From: DATCJA01 sp963814955
GTDB taxonomy: Bacteria; Acidobacteriota; Vicinamibacteria; Vicinamibacterales; UBA2999
NCBI GenBank assembly: GCA_963814955.1
Contig: CAWFEX010000004.1
Coordinates: 1,054,001-1,118,000 of the forward strand
Direction of reading: 5' to 3'
Length of the DNA stretch: 64,000 nucleotides
In this document: positions 37,306 through 46,266 of the stretch, piece by piece
Position numbering within the stretch: the stretch's first letter is position 1
Layout of the letters: the number at the start of each line of letters is the position of its first letter
Translations under genes and position numbers: made by a program
The notes under the pieces: model-generated
Told to the model about the DNA's origin: nothing
The model's input: only the letters and a program-made list of their open reading frames with translations
Databases searched by the model: none

Positions 37306-38268
37306 GACACGGGTCCTCCCATGGGACGGAGGGCGAGTCCGTCGCGAATCTTCGCTTGCAGCCGCCGGATGAAACGGTCGGCGAGCGCTGGCTCATAGCC
37401 GCCGGCGAGGAAGGCTTCGCGCCATTGACTGTCGGTCAGGCCAGCCAGCAGGCGGCACGCCCAGCTCACATCCTCCGATGTGATGCGCCCGCGAACGAGC
37501 TCTTGATGCCAGCCGTGATACTCGAACTGCACGAAGCCGTTCTCGACTCCCTCGATGAATCCATGGCGCTCGAACACGTCGATCTCGCCGCGGGGAGGTG
37601 TGACACGCCCGGTTCCGCCCAGTGCCGTGCCCAGATCGCGAACGACGTACCAGCGATCGCCGCGCCCACGGAGTTCGTAGAGGGTGTTGTTCGAATTCTT
37701 GAGGTCAGAGCTGTTGAACATCAGCAGGATGACGAGCAGCCCCTGGTAGGGCCGTGTCCCGACGAAGGGGTTTTGCTGCCAAGACCATTCGCCGACATCC
37801 TTCAGTGACCGGTCGCTGAGGCGAAAACGGCCGCCGAGAGTCCGCCGCGTGCCACTCGCATCGGTAACTGTAAACGTGGGAACGAAGTACACCGGCGGTT
37901 GGTGATACCCGACGGCCGACAGCACGCGCGAGAGCACGACTTCGATCGGGCCCTCGGCCAGTCGTCCGTCCAGGGGCGGTTGCTTGACTTTCCAGACGCG
38001 TCCGGCGGGATCGCGAACCGTCATGCCAGGATTGACCCCGCCCTGTTTTTCCTCGATGAACGTGTAGGCGGCGTCTGGATCCGGTGCGCGCTCTGGCCCC
38101 CATGGGCCGAAGAAGAGATCCTGCGACCCAATATCGGCAGGGCGCTCCCACAGTTCCGCAATGGGGGCCTCCCTCTCAGGCACCGTCGGGAGGACCTGCG
38201 CGCGGCACACACGTAGGCATGTACATCGCGAATACCGTCGGCATTACGAGCATCAGCGCACGGCCCAA
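37302..38268 (-). CDS. Conserved hypothetical protein, possibly kinase-like (frameshift near the start)
   Basis: About 322 codons. The likely start is TTG 38268 after GAGGAGG, giving a signal-like MGRALMLVMPTVFAMY, then a one-base shift near 38205 into QVLPTVPEREAPIAELW. The core has VWKVKQPPLDGRLAEGPIEVVLSRVL (Lys, Glu), LLVILLMFNSSDLKNSNNTLY (Asp, Asn pair) and WYVVRDLGTALGGTG (Asp-Leu-Gly), an order resembling atypical kinases of the CotH/FAM20/HipA type. Inference only; no canonical kinase motif. Coupled to DUF4956. Confidence 0.6.
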
Positions 38269-38278
38269 GTGAACCTCC

Positions 38279-38975
38279 TCAAGGTACGAACGGCACCGCC
38301 GCAGTGCGTTGCTTCAGGCGTCCCAGGCGGAACGGATCGTTCAACCGGAACACAAACCTCCATCCTTCGTGCCCTTCGCGACGTCGAACCGAGCGAACGT
38401 CGTGCCTGCGTCAAGTCCTGCCAGAGCACTTGGGACCCAACGGTCAGGTGATCGCTTGCGAGTGAGGGGAACTCGAGTCGAGCCTGCGCCGTCTTGTACG
38501 CACGCCACGAGATTGCGGTCGAAAGATTGAGGATGCCTCTGTTGGCAAACAGACGATGCCGGTAGCCGGGACCGAGCGAGATCCAGCCGGCACCAGTAAT
38601 CATGTGGCCCAAATCCGGATAGAACCCGTCCTTGACCGCTGCCGTGTCGTCACCCTTGCGCTCGGTGACGAAGTCGACAGCCTTTGCGACGACGGCTGGT
38701 TCCGGGAAGAGCGCTGCTGGTGATGTCTGGGCCGCGAGGGGGACAGCCGTCGTCGTCGCCATCACCACCAGCGCAGCCGCAACACGTACCAGACGATGCG
38801 GTGTCTTCGTTTCGAGCAACCTGCGACGCCGCTCAACGCGATGCCAGTCGTTTTGGTGCTCGGTCGCGACAATCTGTCCATCGTGCTCGACGACCAAAAT
38901 CCACCCGCGGCGTTCCGCCAGAGAAACGGAAACTCGCGTTACCTCCCAATCCTCGTCTGGACGTGTTGCGGGCAT
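38279..38975 (-). CDS. First gene of the long minus-strand operon: putative outer-membrane protein (frameshifted)
   Basis: ATG 38975 with GGAGG, 14 nt after the predicted sigma-54 transcript start. Residues 1-55 (EVTRVSVSLAERRGWILVVE) look soluble. A signal-like VRVAAALVVMATTTAVPLAAQ follows, then barrel-like strands (GAGWISLGPGYRHRLF, NRGILNLSTAISWRAYKTAQ). After VLWQDLTQ the plausible end (RLNDPFRLGRLKQRTAAVPF, stop 38279) lies in another frame. It may be two small genes merged by an indel, or one damaged barrel. Confidence 0.5.
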
Positions 38976-38999
38976 GCGCCTCCACCTGTTGCTCTCACC

Positions 39000-39015
39000 G
39001 GCATCATGTGTGCCA
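39000..39015 (-). promoter_or_regulatory. Sigma-54 promoter of the 38975-33694 operon
   Basis: Minus strand TGGCACACATGATGCC, GG-N10-GC with perfect TGGCAC. Predicted start near 38989. Dyad-like CTGGAAAAATTCGCG at 39098-39112 is centred about 116 bp upstream. Confidence 0.8.
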
Positions 39016-39177
39016 GCCCCCGCAGGGTCCGCAGCGTGGAAACTCTAAAGGTTGGAGCGTCTGGAACCGACGCTGTAGCGCACTTTTCCTGGACGCGCTG
39101 GAAAAATTCGCGTGCTGACGCGCGGCAACATCGAATGATGTGAAGGGGCGGCGGTAAGCTATACGCAGGCTCGCTAC

Positions 39178-40667
39178 GTGGAATCCCAAGAATCCAGAGA
39201 CCGCGCCGCGCAGGTACTGCGGGCGCTCGTCGATTCTGCCGTCGATGGCATCATCGTCATCGATTCACAAGGACGCATCGAGACATTCAACCCTGCCGCC
39301 GAACGGTTGTTCGGGTATCGCGAGGCGGAGGTCGTCGGCCGCAACGTCAGGATGTTGATGCCCTCGCCCTATGGGGAGGAGCACGACGGGTATCTTTCGC
39401 GGTATGTGGAAACGGGTCACGCGAAGATCATTGGCATCGGGCGCGACGTAACCGGGCTGCGGCGCGACGGCACGACCTTTCCGCTGCACCTGTCGGTTGG
39501 CGAGATGACAGTCGGTGCCGATCGCAAGTTCACCGGCATCGTGCACGACCTGACCGAGCGCGTGAAGCTGGTCGAGCGGCTGCGCGCCAGCGAGGAGCAC
39601 TGGCGATCCATCATCGAGTCGGCGGTCGACGGCATCGTCGTCATCGATTCGCGCGGACGGATCGAAGCCTTCAATCCGGCCGCCGAGCGTCTATTTGGCT
39701 ACGAGGCGTCCGACATGCTGGGCCAGAACGTCAAGGTGCTGATGCCGGCCCCCTATCACGAAGAGCACGACAGGTACCTGGCCAGGTACCTGTCTACGGG
39801 CGATGCCGAAGATCATCGGTATCGGCCGTGAGGTCACCGGCATGCGCCGGGACGGCACGACTTTTCCGCTGCATCTCTCGGTGGGCGAAATGTCGATTGG
39901 CGGCGTGCGCAAGTTCACCGGCATTCTCCACGATCTCAGCGCCCGTGTTCGGATGGAGGAGCAGCTCCGCGAACAGGCGACTCTCGTTCGGCTCGGCGAG
40001 ATGGCTGCGGTTATCGCCCACGAAATCAAGAACCCGCTTGCGGGGATTCGGGGCGCAGTGCAGGTCATCGGCGGACGCTTGCCATCCGGCAGCCGTGACG
40101 CGGCGATTATCGGTGAGATCGTCAGCCGCATCGACACGCTCAACGGTCTCATTCAGGACCTGTTGCTGTTTGCGCGGCCTCCACACCCTCACCCGTCCTT
40201 GATCGACGTATCGCCGCTCATTGCGACAACGGTCGACCTGCTGAGCGCCGATCCGGCCTTGAGCGGAATGCACGTCCAGGTCGAAGGATCTTCGCCTCCG
40301 GTCATTGCAGACCCTGAGCTGCTGAAGATTGTCTTTCAAAACCTGATCGTGAACGGCGCCCAGGCAATGGGCGGCAGAGGACGAATCTCCGTGTGGGTGC
40401 ATGCCACGGACGAAAGTTGCCAGGTGACGTTCGTCGATGCCGGTCCCGGAATTCCGCACGAGATTCGCCAGAAGATCTTCCACCCATTCTTCACCACGAA
40501 AGCTCGAGGCACCGGTCTCGGTCTTCCCAACCGCGAAGCGTCTCGTCGAGGCGCATCAGGGCACGATTGACATCGAATGTCCGGACACGGGTGGGACGAC
40601 GGTCACGATCCGCTTGCCCCTCGCGCGAGTTGCGACTGCGGGTCCGACCGGATGGACCGATTCTTGA
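39178..40667 (+). CDS. PAS-PAS sensor histidine kinase (two frameshifts)
   Basis: About 496 codons, GTG start, two extra bases (near 39803 and 40530). Two near-identical FixL-like PAS domains (DSAVDGIIVIDSQGRIETFN, ESAVDGIVVIDSRGRIEAFN), then HisKA AVIAHEIKNPLAGIRGAVQV and HATPase motifs VFQNLIVNGAQAMGG (N), DAGPGIPHE (G1) and GTGLGLPTAKRLVEAHQG (G2, split by the second shift). FixL's proximal haem His, as I recall before IIGIGR, is Lys in both PAS copies, so haem sensing is doubtful. No transmembrane segment: soluble redox or gas sensor candidate. Receiver protein follows. Confidence 0.85.
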
Positions 40668-40781
40668 AAAGGCGCAGGCAACGCTTAAGTGGGCAGCAAC
40701 ACAGCTGATTCGGCCGCAGCAATGGCGGCTGATGGACGGAGGCAGGTGGGCCAATTTCCCCATGAGTGTGGAATTTTTCAT

Positions 40782-41189
40782 ATGAGCTGGTCGAGCCCTC
40801 GCCTGCGCGTGCTGGTCGTCGAAGACGAAACGTTGATCCGTTGGTCGATCGCTGAGACGCTGGCGCAAAAAGGCCATGCAGTCGTCGAAGCTGGCAATGC
40901 CAACGCGGCCGTTCAGGCCCTGAGCGAAACGTCGGAGCCCATTCACGTGATTCTGCTCGATTACCGCTTACCGGATTCAAACGATCTCGGCCTGTTGCGT
41001 AATGTTCGGCGCATGCGGCCGAACAGCGCGGTCGTGATGATGACCGCGTTCGGCACACCCGAGGTCACAAAAGGGGCCCTCGAACTGGGTGTGTACCGCG
41101 TCCTCAACAAGCCGTTCGACATGCACGGGCTCGAATCGCTGGTGCAAGAAGCGCACGCCAGCGGCGGCGGGTCGCCACTCCCGCATTAG
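40782..41189 (+). CDS. Receiver-only response regulator
   Basis: 135 aa from ATG 40782. NtrC-type receiver: VLVVEDETLIRWSIAET (acidic pair), phospho-acceptor in ILLDYRLPDSNDLGLL, MMTAFGTPE (Thr) and YRVLNKPFD (Lys). No output domain follows, so it acts as a phospho-relay or by protein contact. Receiver sequence resembles those of sigma-54 activators, which is suggestive given the sigma-54 promoters around. Same transcription unit as the PAS kinase. Confidence 0.87.
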   Translation: MSWSSPRLRVLVVEDETLIRWSIAETLAQKGHAVVEAGNANAAVQALSETSEPIHVILLDYRLPDSNDLGLLRNVRRMRPNSAVVMMTAFGTPEVTKGALELGVYRVLNKPFDMHGLESLVQEAHASGGGSPLPH

Positions 41190-41227
41190 CCTCACCAATC
41201 TCGACGGTTCCGCTGGTTGCAGTCGCT

Positions 41228-41243
41228 GCGCAGAATTCCGCGC
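41228..41243. promoter_or_regulatory. GCGnAAnnTTnCGC-type dyad
   Basis: GCGCAGAATTCCGCGC, centred about 117 bp upstream of the predicted transcription start of the L,D-transpeptidase gene. Confidence 0.6.
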
Positions 41244-41326
41244 TGCCGTTGAGAAGTTCACGGCGTTCTTCGCGTGTAAGAGAGCATTGCGGCTTCGATT
41301 CCTGGAAGAATCAGAGAGGGTCCGCA

Positions 41327-41342
41327 TGGTCCGCGCTGTGCT
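41327..41342 (+). promoter_or_regulatory. Sigma-54 promoter of the L,D-transpeptidase gene
   Basis: TGGTCCGCGCTGTGCT, GG-N10-GC. Predicted start near 41353. Confidence 0.6.
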
Positions 41343-41360
41343 TACCTTTCCAGAGAAGTG

Positions 41361-42268
41361 ATGCGCCATCGTCTTCTTATCGTTTTCCTGTGCTCGTCGC
41401 TCGTCACCCTGAAGGTCGCCGGACAGGAATCGCAGCTGCCGAGCGCTGCGGCCCATCGACTCGTTGGTGCCGTTGTCGAATACGTCGTGAAAGATGGCGA
41501 CGCAATGCGGAGCATCGCTGCGCGTTTCGGTATCGACGCGGGCACCCTGGCTCGTGAGAACGGGTTGCGTACGGATCACAAGCTCGTGCCTGGTCAGGCG
41601 CTTCGAATTGATAACCGCCACATCGTGCCCGCAGCGCTTGATGCGGTCGAGTTGGTTGTGAACGTTCCTCAGCGCATGTTGTTCTATCGCGGGGCCGATG
41701 GCGCGAGGGTCGGATACCCGGTTGCCGTCGGTCGCCCTGACTGGCCGACTCCGACCGGTCCGTTTACCGTGTCGGTACTGAGCGGCATCCAACCTGGGAA
41801 GTCCCGCAATCGATCCTGGAAGAGAGCCGCAGGAAGGGGCGCATTCAATCGCCGATCGTCCCCCCTGGTCCGGACAATCCGCTCGGCGACTTCTGGATTG
41901 GTCTGAGTCTCGCCCGCATTGGCATCCACGCCACGAACGTGCCATCCAGCATTTTTGGTTCGGTGTCACATGGTTGTATCCGGCTGCACCCCGAGGATAT
42001 CGAGCAGCTGTTCGGCTACATCCAGGTCGGAGCATCTGGGGGAATCGTCTACGAGCCGCTGCTGCTGGCGGTTGCCGGCGATGCGGTCTATTTCGAGGCC
42101 CACCGCGACGTCTATCGGCGCGCTGGTGCCGAGCCGCGCGCGTTGACGCGGAAGTTGGCCTCGGCGGCCGGCGTGTCGGAAATGATCGACTGGACGCTGG
42201 CTGATGCGGTAGTGACCGCGCGTGAGGGAATCGCACGGGATATTACGCGCGTGTCACCCTCGCGCTGA
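41361..42268 (+). CDS. LysM-L,D-transpeptidase (YkuD family; frameshift)
   Basis: About 302 codons, one base short near 41785. Signal peptide (MRHRLLIVFLCSSLVTLKVA), LysM-like segment (YVVKDGDAMRSIAARFGIDA ... LVPGQALRI), YkuD start (ELVVNVPQRMLFYRG ... PVAVGRPDWPTPTGPFTV). After the shift come PTWEVPQSILEESRRKGR, then the catalytic SHGCIRLHPEDIEQLFGYI with the Cys. Forms 3-3 peptidoglycan cross-links or attaches lipoproteins; stress-induced cell-wall remodelling. Confidence 0.85.
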
Positions 42269-42283
42269 ACACGAACCCTACGG

Positions 42284-42299
42284 CGCGAGTTTTTTCGCG
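42284..42299. promoter_or_regulatory. GCGnAAnnTTnCGC-type dyad
   Basis: CGCGAGTTTTTTCGCG, centred about 105 bp upstream of the predicted transcription start of the operon at 42413. Confidence 0.6.
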
Positions 42300-42370
42300 A
42301 ACCGCAGAAAGTTTCCTCGCCGTCACGTGGCGTTCGCTCCTATCACCACACAACACTCGCGCCGTGTTTA

Positions 42371-42386
42371 TGGCCGCGCGCTTGCA
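42371..42386 (+). promoter_or_regulatory. Sigma-54 promoter of the DUF2892-TonB-HAD/ATPase-OsmC operon
   Basis: TGGCCGCGCGCTTGCA, GG-N10-GC with TTGCA. Predicted start near 42397, 16 nt before the ATG. Confidence 0.8.
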
Positions 42387-42412
42387 CCATCGCCGAACGT
42401 AAGGATTCTGCA

Positions 42413-42694
42413 ATGGCCCTTGTCACCTTTGTCCGATCGACTCCCGGACGAGTCCTGCGCGTGGCCGTGGGCTGTCTGCTGATTGCCTACGGCGCGACGC
42501 ACATGTCGCTCATCGGTCTCATCCTGATGATGGCGGGCATGATGCCGGCGATCACGGGTTTGGCCAGCATGTGTCTGCTGGAGGACGTTGCCAGAACTCA
42601 CGAGGGGACGCACGCGGTACGAGGGCACGCGCGGGAAGGTCGTGCCGAGTGTTCACAACAGGGCAGCACTGGCCGCGGAGGCTCACATGTTTGA
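42413..42694 (+). CDS. DUF2892-type small membrane protein
   Basis: 93 aa. Residues 15-60 form two helices in the DUF2892/YgaP-membrane pattern (RVAVGCLLIAYGATH, LILMMAGMMPAITGLASMC). The hydrophilic tail overlaps the TonB start by 8 bp and may be longer than the functional protein. First gene of a five-gene sigma-54 operon. Confidence 0.72.
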   Translation: MALVTFVRSTPGRVLRVAVGCLLIAYGATHMSLIGLILMMAGMMPAITGLASMCLLEDVARTHEGTHAVRGHAREGRAECSQQGSTGRGGSHV

Positions 42695-43412
42695 CCTGAT
42701 CACGGGCAACGTCAGGCACGCGCCGCGTCCTCGCGCGACGCCGGTCATTGTGTCGATCGCTGCGCATGCAGCGCTCGTGGGCGGAGTCCTCCTTGGGACA
42801 CTGGCCTTTGTGACCGCCCCGGTCCCGGAGCTGCCGATGATGATGGCGTTCGTCGCTCCGCCGCCGCCTCCGCCACCACCACCTGCTCCGCCACCCCGTA
42901 CCGCCGAAAAGCGGGACGCTCCGAAACCTGTGCCTGCAACGGGCGAGGTGGCACCGATTGAACCCCCGAGCGCGATCGAAGCTGAATTTGGGGCGGACGA
43001 AGAAGAAGTCAGCGGCGTTGAAGGTGGTGTGCCCGGCGGAATCATGGGAGGCGTCGTCGGCGGTCTGATACCCGACATGCCATTGCCGCCACCGCCGCCC
43101 CCACAACCGGCGCCGCCTCGCGGACCGGTTCGCATTGGCGGTCAACTCAAGGAGCCGACACTGATTCATCGCGTCGAGCCGGAATATCCGTTGCTGGCGC
43201 TCGCCAGAGAACTGGAAGGCGTCGTCATTCTCGAAGCCATCGTCGACGAGGACGGGCGCGTGGAAAGCGTGAAGGTGCTGCGGTCGCCAGGCGTCTTCGA
43301 ACAAGCCGCACTCGCTGCCGTCAGGCAGTGGCGATACTCGCCGGTGCTGCTCAACGGACGTCCCGAGAAGTTCGTTCTGACGGTGGTCGTCTCGTTCCGC
43401 CTGGACAGGTAG
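42687..43412 (+). CDS. TonB-family energy transducer
   Basis: 241 aa, ATG with GGAGG 7 nt upstream. Single helix (TPVIVSIAAHAALVGGVLLG), long Pro-rich stretches (AFVAPPPPPPPPPAPPP, PLPPPPPPQPAPP), C-terminal TonB domain (LIHRVEPEYPLLALARELEG ... VRQWRYSPVLLNGRP). Transmits proton-motive force to outer-membrane receptors. ExbB/ExbD are not in the window. Confidence 0.87.
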   Translation: MFDLITGNVRHAPRPRATPVIVSIAAHAALVGGVLLGTLAFVTAPVPELPMMMAFVAPPPPPPPPPAPPPRTAEKRDAPKPVPATGEVAPIEPPSAIEAEFGADEEEVSGVEGGVPGGIMGGVVGGLIPDMPLPPPPPPQPAPPRGPVRIGGQLKEPTLIHRVEPEYPLLALARELEGVVILEAIVDEDGRVESVKVLRSPGVFEQAALAAVRQWRYSPVLLNGRPEKFVLTVVVSFRLDR

Positions 43413-43436
43413 ACGTACGTCCAGAGGAAGGTGTGA

Positions 43437-45185
43437 ATGAAGCTCGGAGTCCTTGCACTCGATTACGACGGGACCGTTGCAGAGCACGACCGGTTACACC
43501 CCGCGGTCCGGGCTGCAATCGCGGACGCGCGCATGCGAGGCATTACGGTCTTTCTCGTGACGGGACGCAGCCTTGATGAGCTGCGTCGTGTAGCCGGCGA
43601 TCTTCATTTCGTTGACGTTGTTGTGGGCGAGAACGGTGCCGTGGTGCACTTTCCCGAAAACGGCTACACCACCGTGCTCGCCCCAGCGACGCCGCCGTCC
43701 CTGACGCTCGAGCTGCGGCGTCGCGGCATACAGGCGACAGCTGGCCAGTGCCTCGTCGACTGCGCCTCCGCCGACGCGCTGCAGATTCTCGACGTGATTC
43801 GGACGATGGAGCTTGCACTCGTGCTGGCCTTCAACCGGAGCCGCGTCATGGTCGTGTCCCAGGGCGTGAGCAAGGCCACCGGGTTGCACGTCGCACTCGA
43901 CATGCTGCGGCTGTCGCCGCGCAACGCCGTCGCCGTGGGAGATGCGGAAAACGACCACCCATTGTTGGACCTCGCTGAGGTCGGGGCGGCCGTTGAGTGG
44001 GGCAGCCAGGCACTCAAAGCGGCGGCCGACGTGGTAGTCACAGGAACAGGTCCCGCGGCCGTCGCCGAGTACATCACGGCCATCGCGACCTCTGGGCGCA
44101 TGCCAGTTCCGCCAAAGGCGCGGCGACGCCTGCGTTTGGGACATACGGAGGACGGCAGCGAGTTCTCGCTGGCGGTCCGCGGCCGAAACGTACTCATTGC
44201 CGGCGATGCCAAGTCGGGCAAGTCATGGATTGCCGGGCTGCTGTGTGAACAGCTCATCCTGCATGGCTACAGCATGTGCATTCTCGACGCCGAAGGTGAC
44301 TACCGGTCGCTCGAGGCCTTGCCCGGCGTGACCGTTCTTGGCGGTGACGATCCGCCGCCGACGCCGCGTGAGCTGCTGAGCGCGCTCCGCTACCCGGATC
44401 GCAGCGTGATCATCGACCTGTCGCACGTCGCCCACGAAGAGAAGATCGAATACATCCGATCCGTGCTGCCGGCACTGAATGTCATGCGTCGACGTACCGG
44501 TGTGCCGCACCGCATCCTGTTGGACGAGGCACACTACTTTCTCCACGGCGCCGAGGCAAAGCATCTCCTCGACCTCGAGACCAACGGCTACACCATCGTT
44601 ACTTATTGCGCCTCGCGGCTGCCTCCCGAACTGGTGGCGGCTACCGAAGTGATGCTCGTGACCTGTGAATCGAATCCGGCCGAGATCGAGGCCCTGTGCA
44701 AGCGTTGCGCCGGCTGTCAGCAGATCGACGGCGCCGCCACCCGTTGGTCGATGCTGGCGCACCTTTCCCTCGGGCAGGCTGTGGCGTTGCCCGTCACCGA
44801 GGAGGCTGGCAGTCAGTTGAGGATGTTCAACATCGGCCAGCGGCTGACGCCGCACGTGCGTCACCGGCAGAAGTACGTCGACGTGCCGGTAACAGACAGT
44901 CACGCGTTTCAGTTTGCTGGAAATGGCGCCGCTCCGCACCGTGCGCGGACCCTGCGCCAGTTCGTCGATGCACTCGAACACGGGTCGCCCGCAGCTCTGG
45001 CCGCCTATCTGCGCCGCGGTGACTTCTCCCGCTGGATTTCGGATGTCTTTGGCGATAACGCACTGGCCGAGGAGTTGCGTACGGAGGAGAAGAGGTTTCG
45101 AACGCGTGCCGATGACGACGTCCTGCCGGAGATTGTGGGCGCCATCCGAGCACGGTACGACCTTACGGCAGACGAGACGCCATAA
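43437..45185 (+). CDS. HAD-IIB phosphatase fused to a HerA/DUF87-like ATPase
   Basis: 582 aa. Residues 1-225 are a Cof/HAD-IIB hydrolase: LALDYDGTVAEHD (nucleophile), FLVTGRSLDEL, SKATGLHVALDML (Lys) and VAVGDAENDHPLLDLAEVG. Residues about 245-582 are a P-loop ATPase: Walker A NVLIAGDAKSGKSWIAGLL, Walker B PHRILLDEAHYFLHG, plus VIIDLSHVAHEEK. The pairing of a small-molecule phosphatase with a helicase/translocase-type ATPase in one chain is unusual. No export signal: cytoplasmic. Role in this stress operon is unknown; possibly nucleotide or sugar-phosphate signalling gating the ATPase. Confidence 0.8.
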   Translation: MKLGVLALDYDGTVAEHDRLHPAVRAAIADARMRGITVFLVTGRSLDELRRVAGDLHFVDVVVGENGAVVHFPENGYTTVLAPATPPSLTLELRRRGIQATAGQCLVDCASADALQILDVIRTMELALVLAFNRSRVMVVSQGVSKATGLHVALDMLRLSPRNAVAVGDAENDHPLLDLAEVGAAVEWGSQALKAAADVVVTGTGPAAVAEYITAIATSGRMPVPPKARRRLRLGHTEDGSEFSLAVRGRNVLIAGDAKSGKSWIAGLLCEQLILHGYSMCILDAEGDYRSLEALPGVTVLGGDDPPPTPRELLSALRYPDRSVIIDLSHVAHEEKIEYIRSVLPALNVMRRRTGVPHRILLDEAHYFLHGAEAKHLLDLETNGYTIVTYCASRLPPELVAATEVMLVTCESNPAEIEALCKRCAGCQQIDGAATRWSMLAHLSLGQAVALPVTEEAGSQLRMFNIGQRLTPHVRHRQKYVDVPVTDSHAFQFAGNGAAPHRARTLRQFVDALEHGSPAALAAYLRRGDFSRWISDVFGDNALAEELRTEEKRFRTRADDDVLPEIVGAIRARYDLTADETP

Positions 45186-45197
45186 CTGGAGGTGTAT

Positions 45198-45578
45198 ATG
45201 ACGATGCGGGTTGCGTCGGCCACCCTTGTTCTCGCTGTGGTTGCTCTGACATGGGGAGCGATCGCGCAGGACATCGACGCCGCCACCACGGCGCGACAGG
45301 AGGCGACAGGAACGCAGCAGCCCCAACCGGGTATGCAGGACATGATGAGGATGCACGAGCAGATGATGGCGGAGATGAAAGCGAACCGAAGCAAGCTGGA
45401 GGCGTTGACCAAGGAGATGAACGCCGCGTCCGGGAGTGCGAAGGTTGACGCCATTGCCGCCGTTCTCAATGAGCTGGTCCATCAACAGAACGCGATGCAC
45501 GATCGAATGGGCCAGATGCACGAGCACATGATGTCGGGCCGCGGCATGATGGGCGGCCGCAACATGATGGGACGCTGA
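45198..45578 (+). CDS. Exported Met/His-rich protein
   Basis: 126 aa from ATG 45198 (GGAGG about 8 nt upstream; the in-frame GTG at 45192 is less likely). Signal peptide (MTMRVASATLVLAVVALTWG), then Met/His clusters (GMQDMMRMHEQMMAEM, MHDRMGQMHEHMMSGRGMMG) suited to Cu(I) or other soft-metal binding in the periplasm. Central helix with coiled-coil character. Confidence 0.7.
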   Translation: MTMRVASATLVLAVVALTWGAIAQDIDAATTARQEATGTQQPQPGMQDMMRMHEQMMAEMKANRSKLEALTKEMNAASGSAKVDAIAAVLNELVHQQNAMHDRMGQMHEHMMSGRGMMGGRNMMGR

Positions 45579-45597
45579 CGTCCCTCCGGAGGCGACC

Positions 45598-46062
45598 ATG
45601 AAGCCGCTGCCCCACCGTTACGTCGTACGCCTTGCCGGCGGTCCGACCGGCTACGCCGACCTGTTCGCCGGCAGCTGTCCCAGGCTGCGCGCGGCGCCGC
45701 CCGTCGAGTTCGACGGGCCAGGCGGTACGTGGACTCCAGAGCATCTTCTGCTCGCGGCGGTCCAGGGGTGCTTTCTGTTCACCCTTCGCGCTGTCGCACG
45801 GTCGTCCAAGGTCGACTTCGTGAGTCTCGAGGTAGAGACGGGCGGCACCGTGGATCGCCAGAACGGCGTCACCCGTTTCACGGAAATCGTGGTGCGTCCG
45901 ACGCTGATTGTTCCCGCCGGTGCCGATCGCACACGAGCACTCGGCGTCCTCCACAAAGCCGAGAAAGCGTGCCTGGTATCAGCCTCGCTGGCGACGCCGA
46001 TTCGGCTGGAGCCGGAGATCGTGGAGATGGAGGCGCCGGTAATCTCGCTTGCAGCCGGATAG
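45598..46062 (+). CDS. OsmC-family peroxiredoxin-like protein
   Basis: 154 aa. Two redox Cys in the expected positions: LLLAAVQGCFLFTLRAVA and HKAEKACLVSASL, plus the start pattern PVEFDGPGGTWTPEH. Thiol-dependent hydroperoxide reduction. Last gene of the DUF2892-TonB operon; no promoter of its own seen. Confidence 0.87.
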   Translation: MKPLPHRYVVRLAGGPTGYADLFAGSCPRLRAAPPVEFDGPGGTWTPEHLLLAAVQGCFLFTLRAVARSSKVDFVSLEVETGGTVDRQNGVTRFTEIVVRPTLIVPAGADRTRALGVLHKAEKACLVSASLATPIRLEPEIVEMEAPVISLAAG

Positions 46063-46136
46063 TCATCATTCCGCCTCGACTGTCAACGCGCGCCGCTGAC
46101 GCTCGGCCTGCCGCGTCGCGACCATCATCGCCGTCC

Positions 46137-46170
46137 GCGGAATATTTCCAGAGGTGCGGAAGATTTCCGC
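46137..46170. promoter_or_regulatory. Double dyad upstream of the ABC exporter operon
   Basis: GCGGAATATTTCC at 46137-46149 and GCGGAAGATTTCCGC at 46156-46170. A candidate promoter follows at 46231-46249 (CGGCACAGAATGTGTTGCG) but its GG and GC are 13, not 10, bases apart, so it is either degenerate or carries an insertion. Confidence 0.5.
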
Positions 46171-46266
46171 CCGCGCCGATCGATCTTGGGTTCCGACGCT
46201 CGATCCACAGCCCCGACACACAAACGGCAGCGGCACAGAATGTGTTGCGTCCCTGGCGTGGCCTCC

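Noticed and set aside
39151..39166. Possible sigma-54 promoter GCGGTAAGCTATACGC before the PAS kinase
   Set aside because: Spacing fits but both elements are poor and the predicted start would coincide with the GTG.
44223..45599. 458-codon minus-strand frame
   Set aside because: Antisense to the HAD-ATPase and Met-rich genes.
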